Source: Bacteroidota bacterium (GTDB lineage Bacteria > Bacteroidota > Bacteroidia > Bacteroidales > UBA1556). Taken from it: a stretch of DNA of 7,916 nt. This document shows, piece by piece, positions 1-6,701 of this stretch (its first letter is position 1; the number at the start of each line of letters is the position of its first letter). The position numbers and the translations under genes are program-made. The stretch spans positions 1 to 7,916 of the forward strand of contig QMPB01000180.1 in NCBI GenBank assembly GCA_003648395.1, read 5' to 3'. The notes beneath the pieces are model-generated. The model worked only from the letters and a program-made list of their open reading frames with translations, was not told the origin of the DNA and searched no databases.

Positions 1-1002
1 ACTCATGGCAAAACTACCATTACAAGTATGGTCGCCCATTTTTTAAATGAGTCGGGAATGGCCGTTAATGCATTTATTGGTGGTATTGCTACTAATTATA
101 ATTCCAATCTTATACTAAATAAGAATGCTAAGATAATGGTGGTGGAAGCCGATGAGTTTGATAGATCATTCCTTCATATTCACCCCGATATTGCAATAAT
201 ATCGTCAATGGATGCCGATCATTTAGATATTTATGAAAATACGGACTCTTTAAAACACTCATTTTTTGAATTTGCAAACAATATAAAAGATGGTGGAACA
301 TTATTACTTTGTGAGGATGTTGATGCTCCAGAAAATTTTAAACAAAATATAGAATATTATGGTGAAGGACAAAATATTTTTTACCAACTAATTCCTAAGG
401 GAATTATAGATGGTAAACAAGAATTTTCTACATCTTTTTATAGGAAAGATTTTAGAATATCAATGCCCGGTCGTCATAATTTATTAAATGCATCAGCGGC
501 AGTATCCGTTGCCAAAATATTGAATATTGAGGAAGAGAAACTTCGTAAATCGATATTAAGTTATTTGGGAGTAAAGCGTAGATTTGAGCTAATTATCGAT
601 TGCAATAATCATATACTTATTGACGACTATGCACATCACCCAACAGAAATAAAAGCAGCAATAGCCGCAGCTAGAGAGATGTATAATGGTAAAGAGTTAA
701 TGGGGATATTTCAGCCTCATTTATTTAGCCGAACAAGAGATTTTATCAATGATTTTGCTAATGAATTATCAAAACTTGATAAAGTAGTTCTATTGGATAT
801 ATATCCAGCAAGAGAACTACCTATTGAGGGAGTTAGCTCACAATTATTATTGGATAAAATAACCATTAAGAACAAGAAATTAATCTCGAAAGAGAATATA
901 GAAAAATACATTTCGGAAAACTCATCGGAGATAACCTTAATGATGGGAGCAGGAGATATTAATAAATTGGTAAGTAAAATATCAGAAACATTATGCAAAT
1001 AG
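1..1002 (+). CDS. murC: UDP-N-acetylmuramate--L-alanine ligase MurC (5' partial)
   Basis: This cytoplasmic Mur ligase joins L-alanine to UDP-N-acetylmuramate using ATP, the first step of the peptidoglycan stem peptide. The reading frame is open from base 1, and the first visible residues, THGKTTITSM, are the ATP-binding P-loop, so the window cuts off the N-terminal UDP-binding domain (roughly 110-120 residues by comparison with the family). The 333 visible residues hold the central-domain signatures EADEFDRSF (about 50-58) and DADHLDIY (about 71-78), the MPGRHNLLNASAA segment that opens the C-terminal domain, then DDYAHHPTEIKAA, FQPHLFSRTRDF and a final MMGAGDINKL. The DDYAHHPTE and FQPH.FSRT motifs, together with the ftsQ neighbour, favour MurC over MurD, MurE or MurF. 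The related recycling ligase Mpl is less likely in this context. The gene overlaps ftsQ by 10 bp, which suggests co-transcription and coupled translation. The start lies outside the window. Confidence 0.96.
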   Translation, partial: THGKTTITSMVAHFLNESGMAVNAFIGGIATNYNSNLILNKNAKIMVVEADEFDRSFLHIHPDIAIISSMDADHLDIYENTDSLKHSFFEFANNIKDGGTLLLCEDVDAPENFKQNIEYYGEGQNIFYQLIPKGIIDGKQEFSTSFYRKDFRISMPGRHNLLNASAAVSVAKILNIEEEKLRKSILSYLGVKRRFELIIDCNNHILIDDYAHHPTEIKAAIAAAREMYNGKELMGIFQPHLFSRTRDFINDFANELSKLDKVVLLDIYPARELPIEGVSSQLLLDKITIKNKKLISKENIEKYISENSSEITLMMGAGDINKLVSKISETLCK

Positions 1003-1796
1003 TACGCAAAATTCTGAAAATATTAGTATGGATATTAATCCCTCTATCGATAATAGTGGTTGGAATAATTGCGCAAAAAAATTATTTTAAATCTACTATT
1101 TCAGAGGTTAATGTTAGTATTGATTATCGTGAGAAAAATGATTTGAATAGATTCTTAACTTACGAAGATATTAATAATTTTATCACAACACATTACGATA
1201 GTATTAAGGGAAATAAGATTGAAAACATAAATCTAGAAGAACTGCAAAACGACCTTATTGCACTTCCATATATTAAGAATGTAAATGCATACATCACACT
1301 ACAAGCTGAGCTAAAGTTACAAATACAACAGCGAAGAGCTATTATAAGGATAATTGACAGTGATAATAACAACTACTATTTGGATGATGTTGGTCGTATT
1401 ATTCCAATAAAAACAAAGTATCCAGCACGAGTTCCTATTTGTAATGGAGTAATTCCAAACATAAATTTTTACACTAAGAATTATACTCCCGAAGAACTTG
1501 ATAGCATAGTTGACAATACATTATTAAAAGATGTTTTCGCAATTGCAAAATACCTAGATAAAGATACATTATTGGGGCTACAAATAGCCCAAATAAATAT
1601 TGATATCAACGGAGAATATACATTAATACCATTAGTGAGCAGCCATATCATAGAATTTGGCGAAGCCAAAAATATAGATAGAAAATTTAAGAAATTAAAA
1701 ATCTTTTATAAGAAAGGCTTAGGACATCACAAATGGAATATATATAAGAAAATAAGTTTAAAATATAAGAATCAAATAGTGTGCACTAAATATTAA
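993..1796 (+). CDS. ftsQ: Cell division protein FtsQ
   Basis: FtsQ is a bitopic inner-membrane divisome protein that links cytoplasmic ring assembly to periplasmic septal wall synthesis. The 267 residues show a short basic cytoplasmic N-terminus, one hydrophobic membrane segment at about residues 9-27, then a periplasmic region. That region contains a POTRA-like part (about 36-106, with the segment LPYIKNVNAYI at 91-101) and a beta domain starting with QRRAIIRI (113-120) and YYLDDVGRIIP (128-138). The tail includes ISLKYKNQIVCTKY (254-267), a pattern I associate with Bacteroidota FtsQ. FtsQ is poorly conserved in sequence, so the call rests on topology, these motifs and its place between murC and ftsA. 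The ATG at 993 overlaps the end of murC by 10 bp and puts the membrane segment at the expected distance from the N-terminus. Six bases separate its stop from ftsA. Confidence 0.93.
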   Translation: MQIVRKILKILVWILIPLSIIVVGIIAQKNYFKSTISEVNVSIDYREKNDLNRFLTYEDINNFITTHYDSIKGNKIENINLEELQNDLIALPYIKNVNAYITLQAELKLQIQQRRAIIRIIDSDNNNYYLDDVGRIIPIKTKYPARVPICNGVIPNINFYTKNYTPEELDSIVDNTLLKDVFAIAKYLDKDTLLGLQIAQINIDINGEYTLIPLVSSHIIEFGEAKNIDRKFKKLKIFYKKGLGHHKWNIYKKISLKYKNQIVCTKY

Positions 1797-1802
1797 ATAA
1801 TA

Positions 1803-3074
1803 ATGAAAAACTCAGAAATAATTGTTGGTCTAGATATCGGAACAACAAAGATTGCCTGCATAGTGGGCCGTCGGAACGAGTATGGTAAACTAGAGATATT
1901 AGGTTATGGCAAATCACCATCCATTGGAGTTAGCCGAGGCGTAGTAGCCAATATCGAAAAAACCGTACAAAGCATTAAAAGAGCAGTTGATGAAGCCTCT
2001 CTAAAAAGTACTGTACATATCGACCATGTATATGTGGGCATAGCTGGCCAGCATATAAAAAGCCATCAGCATAGAGGCAATTTGGTACGAAATACTTTGG
2101 ATGATGAAGTAGATCAGAACGACATTGATACTCTTATAAACGATATGCATAAACTTGTTATGCAACCTGGTGAGGAAATTATACATGTAATTCCACAGGA
2201 ATACATTGTTGACAAAGAGCAAGGGATAAAAGACCCAATAGGTATGTCTGGCATTAGTTTAGAAGCTAATTTCCATATTATTACAGGACAAATTACTGCT
2301 GCAAAAAACATTAATAAATGTATTGTAAAGTCAGGAATGAATGTTGAGGACTTAATATTAGAACCTTTAGCATCGGCAGAAGCTGTTTTATCAGAAGAAG
2401 AAAAAGAAGCAGGTATTGCTTTAGTAGATATTGGTGGAGGAACTACGGATGTAGCAATTTTCCAAGATGGAATAATTCGCCATACTGCAGTAATTCCTTT
2501 GGGAGGAAACATTATTACTGAAGATGTAAAAGAAGGTTGTAGCATTATAAAGAATCAAGCAGAAGCTTTAAAAGTTAAGTTTGGATCAGCTCTTGCTAGC
2601 GAAAACAGAGAAGAAGAGATAGTATCAATTCCAGGCCTAAGAGGCCGTGCTCCAAAAGAGATAACTCTTAAAAACCTAGCAAGCATAATTCAGGCAAGAA
2701 TTGAAGAAATAGTTGAACACGTATTCTTCGAAATTAAGAATTCAGGTTTTGAGAAGAAACTTATTGGAGGAATAGTACTTACTGGTGGCGGTGCTCAGTT
2801 AAAACATATTGCTCAAATTTTTGAATTCCTAACAGGTATGGATACACGTATTGGTTATCCAAACGAGCATTTAGCCGACAATGTACCAGAGGAATTGAGC
2901 AGTCCTCAATATGCCACAGGTATAGGCCTCGTTATCAGCGGAATAAAAAGCAGTAGTGTAAAAGGCGCTAATAAGCCAGAAGTTGCTGATAGAACTGGAG
3001 AAGATAAAGGAAGCTTCTTTGACAGTTTCTTTAAGAAAGGAAAAGAGTTTTTCGAAAGCGATTTGGATAATTAG
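1803..3074 (+). CDS. ftsA: Cell division protein FtsA
   Basis: FtsA is an actin-like ATPase that tethers FtsZ filaments to the cytoplasmic membrane and recruits later divisome proteins. The 423 residues carry the actin-fold signatures in order: phosphate-1 GLDIGTTKIACIVG (9-22), an FtsA-specific 1C-type region (about 85-165), phosphate-2 LVDIGGGTTDVAIF (207-220) and the adenosine motif GGIVLTGGGAQ (322-332). A variable linker (about 382-402) leads to a C-terminal segment rich in Phe and Lys, SFFDSFFKKGKEFFE (404-418). This fits the amphipathic membrane-targeting helix typical of FtsA. Length is normal for the family. The gene starts 6 bp after ftsQ and is followed by a 169-bp gap before ftsZ. 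MreB and DnaK share the fold but lack the 1C region and the terminal helix, and neighbouring ftsQ and ftsZ settle the identity. Confidence 0.98.
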   Translation: MKNSEIIVGLDIGTTKIACIVGRRNEYGKLEILGYGKSPSIGVSRGVVANIEKTVQSIKRAVDEASLKSTVHIDHVYVGIAGQHIKSHQHRGNLVRNTLDDEVDQNDIDTLINDMHKLVMQPGEEIIHVIPQEYIVDKEQGIKDPIGMSGISLEANFHIITGQITAAKNINKCIVKSGMNVEDLILEPLASAEAVLSEEEKEAGIALVDIGGGTTDVAIFQDGIIRHTAVIPLGGNIITEDVKEGCSIIKNQAEALKVKFGSALASENREEEIVSIPGLRGRAPKEITLKNLASIIQARIEEIVEHVFFEIKNSGFEKKLIGGIVLTGGGAQLKHIAQIFEFLTGMDTRIGYPNEHLADNVPEELSSPQYATGIGLVISGIKSSSVKGANKPEVADRTGEDKGSFFDSFFKKGKEFFESDLDN

Positions 3075-3121
3075 ATTATAAAAACCGGTATTCGACAATA
3101 TTTGATATAAGAGTCCCTATC

Positions 3122-3152
3122 TATGCTTTTAACTACAAGGTGTAAGAGCATA
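3122..3152 (+). repeat. Inverted repeat (10-bp hairpin) upstream of ftsZ
   Basis: The arm TATGCTTTTA (3122-3131) pairs with TAAGAGCATA (3143-3152) over 10 bp with one G-T wobble, enclosing an 11-base loop. No T-run follows it, so it does not look like an intrinsic terminator. If transcribed from ftsA, it would form a stem in the ftsA-ftsZ spacer and could affect mRNA stability or processing, or act as a protein binding site. The pairing is seen directly; any role is inference. Confidence 0.5.
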
Positions 3153-3155
3153 CTA

Positions 3156-3175
3156 ATTAACAATATATCGTTAAT
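3156..3175 (+). repeat. Short AT-rich palindrome upstream of ftsZ
   Basis: ATTAAC (3156-3161) and GTTAAT (3170-3175) form a 6-bp inverted repeat around an 8-base spacer, starting 4 bases after the larger hairpin. In such AT-rich DNA, palindromes of this size are common by chance. It is listed because of its position between the hairpin and the ftsZ start. Confidence 0.25.
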
Positions 3176-3243
3176 AAAAGGCTAAATTAAGAATAGTGCA
3201 ACCGTTGAATACCAATATATTTACAAAGTAAAAATACAATACT

Positions 3244-4782
3244 ATGATAGAATTCGATGCACCAAAAGAAATGTCTTCCATGATAAAAGTTGTGGGAGTT
3301 GGTGGTGGCGGCTCAAATGCTGTAAACCATATGTTTAAACAAGGAATCCATGGCGTGGATTTCATTATTTGCAACACCGATGCTCAATCATTGGATACAA
3401 GCCCTATTCCTAATAAAGTACAGCTAGGCGCTACTTTAACAGGAGGTAGAGGTGCTGGCGCGATTCCTGAAGTAGGAAAAAATGCTGCCATCGAAAATAT
3501 TGAAGAGCTAAAAGAAATTTTAGGTGGTAATACAGAAATGTTATTTATCACAGCAGGAATGGGTGGTGGAACCGGAACTGGAGCAGCCCCAATTATTGCT
3601 AAAGCGGCAAGAGAATTAGGTATTCTTACTGTTGGTATTGTAACAATTCCTTTCAAATTTGAAGGACGCAAAAGAAAACTACAAGCCGAAGCTGGAATTG
3701 AAGAATTACGTGAGAATGTAGATACACTATTGATTATCTCTAATGATAAGCTAAGAGAGTTACATGGTAATCTTACATTAACAGCTGCATTTGGCAAGGC
3801 CGATGATATATTAACTGATGCAGCACGAGGAATTGCTGAGATTATAACAGTTACCGGTTATGTAAACGTGGATATTGAAGATGTTAAGACTGTAATGCGT
3901 AATTCTGGAGTTGCAATAATGGGAACTGGAGTAGCATCAGGCGAAGACCGAGCTCTTAAAGCTGTTGAGCATGCATTAGCATCTCCATTATTAAATGATA
4001 ATAATATTGATGGTGCATCAAATATATTATTATTTATGGCATCAGGGAATAGTGAATTTGATATGGATGAAATTGCTACTATTACAGACTATATTCAAGA
4101 TGAAGCAGGAATGAATGCTGATATTATTTGGGGTAATGGAACAGAGGAAGACCTTGGAGATTCAGTAAGAGTAACAGTAGTTGCAACGGGTTTTGAAACT
4201 AATAGTGATGTAGAAAAATCTGCAAAAACAGAAGCTCATAGAGAACCTAAAAAAGTAATACATGATTTAAGCAAGGCAACAGAAGAGCCTATTCTTAAAA
4301 ATCAAAAACAGATGGAGCCTGCTGATGAGGATATGATTTTGATAACTAAAGCTCCACTAACAGAAACTTCTGTTGATACTCAAACAAAGTTTAAAACTGA
4401 AACAAACACTTCAGAAATGGAGCTTAAGAAGGAAGACCAATCAGAAGAGGTTAGAATATTCACCCTTGATGGTGAGGAAAAAACTGTAAGCAGAAACGAG
4501 CACGAGATTGATAAAAAGAAGTGGGAAGATACAACCCCTGAAATAAATAGAGAATTCCAACAGAAAGCTAATGATAGAATACAGCAACTTAAATCGTTAA
4601 GTAATAACTTAAATAACATTAGCGACTTAGAGGATCTAGAGAATACTCCTGCATATATTCGTAGAGGTATTAATTTAGAAGAAAACCCATCAACTAGTAA
4701 CTCACCTATTAGTCGGTATACTCTTGGCGGGGAAGAAGGACTTAAATCTAACAATTCGTTCCTACACGATAACGTAGATTAG
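3244..4782 (+). CDS. ftsZ: Cell division protein FtsZ
   Basis: FtsZ is the tubulin-like GTPase that polymerises into the Z-ring at midcell. The 512 residues begin with a short extension, then the GTPase domain with KVVGVGGGGSNAVNHM (15-30), the tubulin signature GGGTGTGAAP (107-116) and the T7-loop NVDIEDVKTVM (208-218; catalytic acids D210 and D213). The core ends near TVVATGF (311-317). A long polar linker follows (about 318-467), rich in Glu, Lys and Thr. It leads to a conserved patch TPAYIRRGINLE (468-479) and a terminal NSFLHDNVD (504-512). At 512 residues it is much longer than E. coli FtsZ (383) because of the linker and tail, as is usual in Bacteroidota. All expected GTP-binding and catalytic motifs are present. 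The start at 3244 leaves the nucleotide-binding strand at the usual distance; Met10 or Met13 are weaker alternatives. An intrinsic terminator follows 21 bp after the stop. Confidence 0.99.
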   Translation: MIEFDAPKEMSSMIKVVGVGGGGSNAVNHMFKQGIHGVDFIICNTDAQSLDTSPIPNKVQLGATLTGGRGAGAIPEVGKNAAIENIEELKEILGGNTEMLFITAGMGGGTGTGAAPIIAKAARELGILTVGIVTIPFKFEGRKRKLQAEAGIEELRENVDTLLIISNDKLRELHGNLTLTAAFGKADDILTDAARGIAEIITVTGYVNVDIEDVKTVMRNSGVAIMGTGVASGEDRALKAVEHALASPLLNDNNIDGASNILLFMASGNSEFDMDEIATITDYIQDEAGMNADIIWGNGTEEDLGDSVRVTVVATGFETNSDVEKSAKTEAHREPKKVIHDLSKATEEPILKNQKQMEPADEDMILITKAPLTETSVDTQTKFKTETNTSEMELKKEDQSEEVRIFTLDGEEKTVSRNEHEIDKKKWEDTTPEINREFQQKANDRIQQLKSLSNNLNNISDLEDLENTPAYIRRGINLEENPSTSNSPISRYTLGGEEGLKSNNSFLHDNVD

Positions 4783-4803
4783 TATAAGTCTAAAACTAAA
4801 AGC

Positions 4804-4841
4804 AAAATGCTGTAATAATCTTTTATTACGGCATTTTTTTT
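4804..4841 (+). terminator. Intrinsic terminator after ftsZ
   Basis: An 11-bp stem with one G-T wobble (4808-4818 pairing with 4823-4833) encloses the tetraloop TCTT. It can be extended by four A-T pairs, since an A-run at 4804-4807 faces the first T bases after the stem. Eight T residues (4834-4841) follow directly. This is a textbook rho-independent terminator for the dcw operon and separates it from the YqeY-type gene downstream. Confidence 0.9.
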
Positions 4842-4864
4842 AAAAACTTATGCGATATTTAAAT

Positions 4865-4872
4865 TAATTTTG
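4865..4872 (+). promoter_or_regulatory. Candidate -7 promoter element for the YqeY-type gene
   Basis: TAATTTTG at 4865-4872 matches the Bacteroidota housekeeping -7 consensus TAnnTTTG exactly. It lies 23 bp after the T-run of the ftsZ terminator and 90 bp before the downstream ATG. The -33 TTG expected about 20 bp upstream is not present; that region is the end of the terminator T-run and an A-run. A second, less perfect site is TCTATTTG at 4894-4901, with TTTG at 4869-4872 placed 21 bp upstream. Either could drive the gene. The position after a strong terminator supports a promoter here. Confidence 0.5.
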
Positions 4873-4962
4873 CGTCAGCCTTGCAAGTATCAATCTATTT
4901 GTAAAATAAAGTATGAATTGCTTTGCAACAGCTTTTTAAAAACAATTAAAACCCACATAACT

Positions 4963-5415
4963 ATGAGCTTAGAAATAACAATAAATACAGATATCAAAGC
5001 AGCAATGATGGCTAGAGATAAGCGTAAACTAGAATCGCTACGAGCTATAAAATCTGCACTACTATTATTGAAAACAGGAAAAGACACTTCATTTGCTGAA
5101 GTTCCTAAAGAGCTAGAGTTGAAAACTTTGCAGAAATTAATTAAGCAGCGAAAAGAATCTGCCAAAATATATAAAGAACAAGGTAGAGACGAAGCTTATG
5201 AAGAGGAAACCTATCAAGCAAAAATTATTGAAGAATACTTACCAGAACAAATGAGTGATGAGGATATTTCAAATATAATTTCAGCAATAATTGAAAAAAC
5301 TGGAGCTTCTTCTATGAAAGATATGGGAAAAGTAATGGGAATGGCTAGTAAAGAATTAGCTGGAAAAGCAGACAATAGTTTAGTCTCAAAAATTGTAAAA
5401 GAAAAATTAGGATAA
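4963..5415 (+). CDS. GatB/YqeY domain-containing protein
   Basis: The 150-residue product matches the YqeY family, which is related to the C-terminal tRNA-interacting domain of the GatB amidotransferase subunit. The family is mostly helical and cytosolic, and its precise function is not settled; a role linked to tRNA or amidotransferase-like activity is only inferred. Visible family hallmarks are an N-terminal helix with ARDKRKLESLRAIKSAL (17-33), KTLQKLIKQRKESAKIY (54-70), EEYLPEQMSDEDI (90-102), KDMGKVMGMA (119-128) and KADNSLVSKIVKEKLG (135-150). The ATG at 4963 gives the usual family length. An upstream in-frame TTG at 4870 would add 31 Cys- and Lys-rich residues unlike the family and would overlap the likely promoter, so I reject it. 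This gene commonly follows ftsZ in Bacteroidota but is a separate unit here, after the ftsZ terminator. Confidence 0.93.
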   Translation: MSLEITINTDIKAAMMARDKRKLESLRAIKSALLLLKTGKDTSFAEVPKELELKTLQKLIKQRKESAKIYKEQGRDEAYEEETYQAKIIEEYLPEQMSDEDISNIISAIIEKTGASSMKDMGKVMGMASKELAGKADNSLVSKIVKEKLG

Positions 5416-5425
5416 TCTGAATATG

Positions 5426-5463
5426 CCAAAGTTTCTATCTTGTATAGGAACTTTGGTAGTTTT
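5426..5463 (+). terminator. Hairpin terminator between convergent genes
   Basis: A 13-bp stem (5426-5438 pairing with 5444-5456, one G-T wobble) with the loop CTTGT lies 10 bp after the YqeY-type stop. On the + strand it is followed by TAGTTTT, a short interrupted T-run, so it fits best as terminator of the + gene. On the - strand the hairpin also lies just past the stop of the O-antigen ligase gene, after a 9-base gap, but the sequence beyond it has no T-run, so termination in that direction is less certain. It is the only separator between the two convergent units. Confidence 0.75.
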
Positions 5464-5465
5464 AA

Positions 5466-6701
5466 TTAACTTTCTAAATAGCTCAAGTCTTCCTTATTAA
5501 CAAGGGTAAGAAAATAATAGAAAACACTAAAGAATACAACGCCATGCATATTATTTAGCATGGATTCTGGAAAGAAATTTACCATAATAATAATAATAAA
5601 CAAAGCCAATAAATTATCTTTGTTTTTCAATGCCAACTGCAGAGCCAATACAAATAAGGTCATCAATAATACAAAACCAATAATTCCTTGACCAAGCCAA
5701 GTTTCCAAATATTGATTATGCACATTTAAATGTCTTTCGGTAGCTTCTTCTAAGTATTCTGAATCTTCAGCATACATCTTATTCAGTTCAGGCTTAATAT
5801 CTCCAGCCCCTACGCCGAATATAATATTCTGCTTTATAAGTGATGTTGTAACCTTCCATATTTCGAAGCGAACGCCTGTAGAACTAGTTTTAGAATCTCC
5901 AGTTTTTATTATCTCAACTACCGAATTATACATTAATTGCATTCTATAATTTCTAGAAATAGAATAACCTATACCAACTAGCAGTATTATTGGCAAAACA
6001 TATTTAATAACTCTATTTTTAATATTAAGAAAAATAAGAACTATAATATATAACAACACTATGCCAAGAGCTAGAAATCCAGCTTTTGCTTGCAATAAGA
6101 AAATTGTAATAAGAAGAAAAGAAATAATGAAAATCAATAAAATCTTATAAGTACTTTTACTATTTATCAATGTCTTTATAAGAAATGATATTACAAACAA
6201 ATTATACATCGACAGATATGATGGATGAATATATTTTGAAAAATATTCTGACGAAAATCGCCAAACCTCATCTCTCGTAATATGCATATAATCCACTATC
6301 TGTGCATTGCTCATCCCAATGTATAAGAGATAAATATTTACTAAAACAACAACTGAAGAAAAGATGACTAAGATTGTATTCTTATTTCTGCTAATTACCT
6401 TATTATCTATGGAAAATAGCAAGGGGAATAACACTAATGATAGTTTCACTTCAATATCGAACCAAGCAATATCCTTGTTTTCGCTATAGAAAACTGATAT
6501 TAAATGAACCATAAAGAATGCTAATCCTGTAAAAATAATTTTCTTATTTGAAATTCTGAATGCATTATTTACTACAGCATGAATAATGGTCAATAATGCG
6601 AATAGAACAATCAGAATAGGTGTAAAGCTTCTAAAAGTAGGAAGGCTCGTTATAACTAATATAAGAGCAATAAAACTGAGTTTTGGAAGCATCTCTTTCA
6701 T
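5466..6701 (-). CDS. O-antigen ligase / polymerase family membrane protein
   Basis: This is a 411-residue polytopic inner-membrane protein with about ten or more hydrophobic segments, for example around 8-20, 29-44, 56-71, 87-97, 109-128, 163-177, 186-203, 207-226, 234-247, 341-356, 365-375 and 388-401. A large non-membrane loop at about 250-335 contains RFEIWK (278-283), FGVGAGD (295-301) and HNQYLETWLGQGIIG (328-342). These match the conserved loop of the Wzy_C/WaaL superfamily, which transfers or polymerises lipid-linked glycans at the periplasmic face. An earlier HPSY (159-162) and a late FPESMLNNMHG (377-387) are also typical of Bacteroidota members. Sequence alone does not separate an O-antigen ligase (WaaL) from a Wzy polymerase or exopolysaccharide polymerase, so I give no symbol. 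Its ATG directly follows the TAA of the deacetylase gene with no spacing, so the two are surely co-transcribed. Confidence 0.85.
   Translation of the reverse strand: MKEMLPKLSFIALILVITSLPTFRSFTPILIVLFALLTIIHAVVNNAFRISNKKIIFTGLAFFMVHLISVFYSENKDIAWFDIEVKLSLVLFPLLFSIDNKVISRNKNTILVIFSSVVVLVNIYLLYIGMSNAQIVDYMHITRDEVWRFSSEYFSKYIHPSYLSMYNLFVISFLIKTLINSKSTYKILLIFIISFLLITIFLLQAKAGFLALGIVLLYIIVLIFLNIKNRVIKYVLPIILLVGIGYSISRNYRMQLMYNSVVEIIKTGDSKTSSTGVRFEIWKVTTSLIKQNIIFGVGAGDIKPELNKMYAEDSEYLEEATERHLNVHNQYLETWLGQGIIGFVLLMTLFVLALQLALKNKDNLLALFIIIIMVNFFPESMLNNMHGVVFFSVFYYFLTLVNKEDLSYLES

Larger units (their letters stand above)
3075..3243 (+). other. ftsA-ftsZ intergenic region, possible ftsZ leader
   Basis: This 169-bp gap contains no convincing ORF, although every other junction in this division cluster is 6 bp or an overlap. 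It holds a hairpin (3122-3152) and a smaller AT-rich palindrome (3156-3175). Two imperfect matches to the Bacteroidota -7 element TAnnTTTG are present: AATATTTG at 3097-3104 and TATATTTA at 3216-3223. Neither has a TTG or TTTG at the expected distance upstream, so I do not call a promoter. An ftsZ-specific promoter or an mRNA processing site is plausible but not shown. No Shine-Dalgarno sequence is visible before the ftsZ ATG; the stretch before it is A-rich. Confidence 0.5.

Noticed and set aside
2114..2545. Open frame of 143 codons on the - strand opposite ftsA
   Set aside because: It is fully contained in the strongly supported ftsA gene, has no recognisable domain, and is best explained as a shadow frame.
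3097..3104. AATATTTG as an ftsZ -7 promoter element
   Set aside because: It mismatches the consensus first base, and the nearest upstream TTTG (3062-3065) is about 31 bp away instead of about 20.
3384..3797. Open frame of 137 codons on the - strand opposite ftsZ
   Set aside because: It lies wholly within the conserved GTPase domain of ftsZ; its Pro- and Ser-rich composition is what the complement of Gly-rich coding sequence yields, and it matches no family I recognise.
4870..4962. In-frame TTG start adding 31 residues to the YqeY-type protein
   Set aside because: The extension is Cys- and Lys-rich and unlike the family, it overlaps the candidate promoter, and the ATG at 4963 gives the normal 150-residue length.
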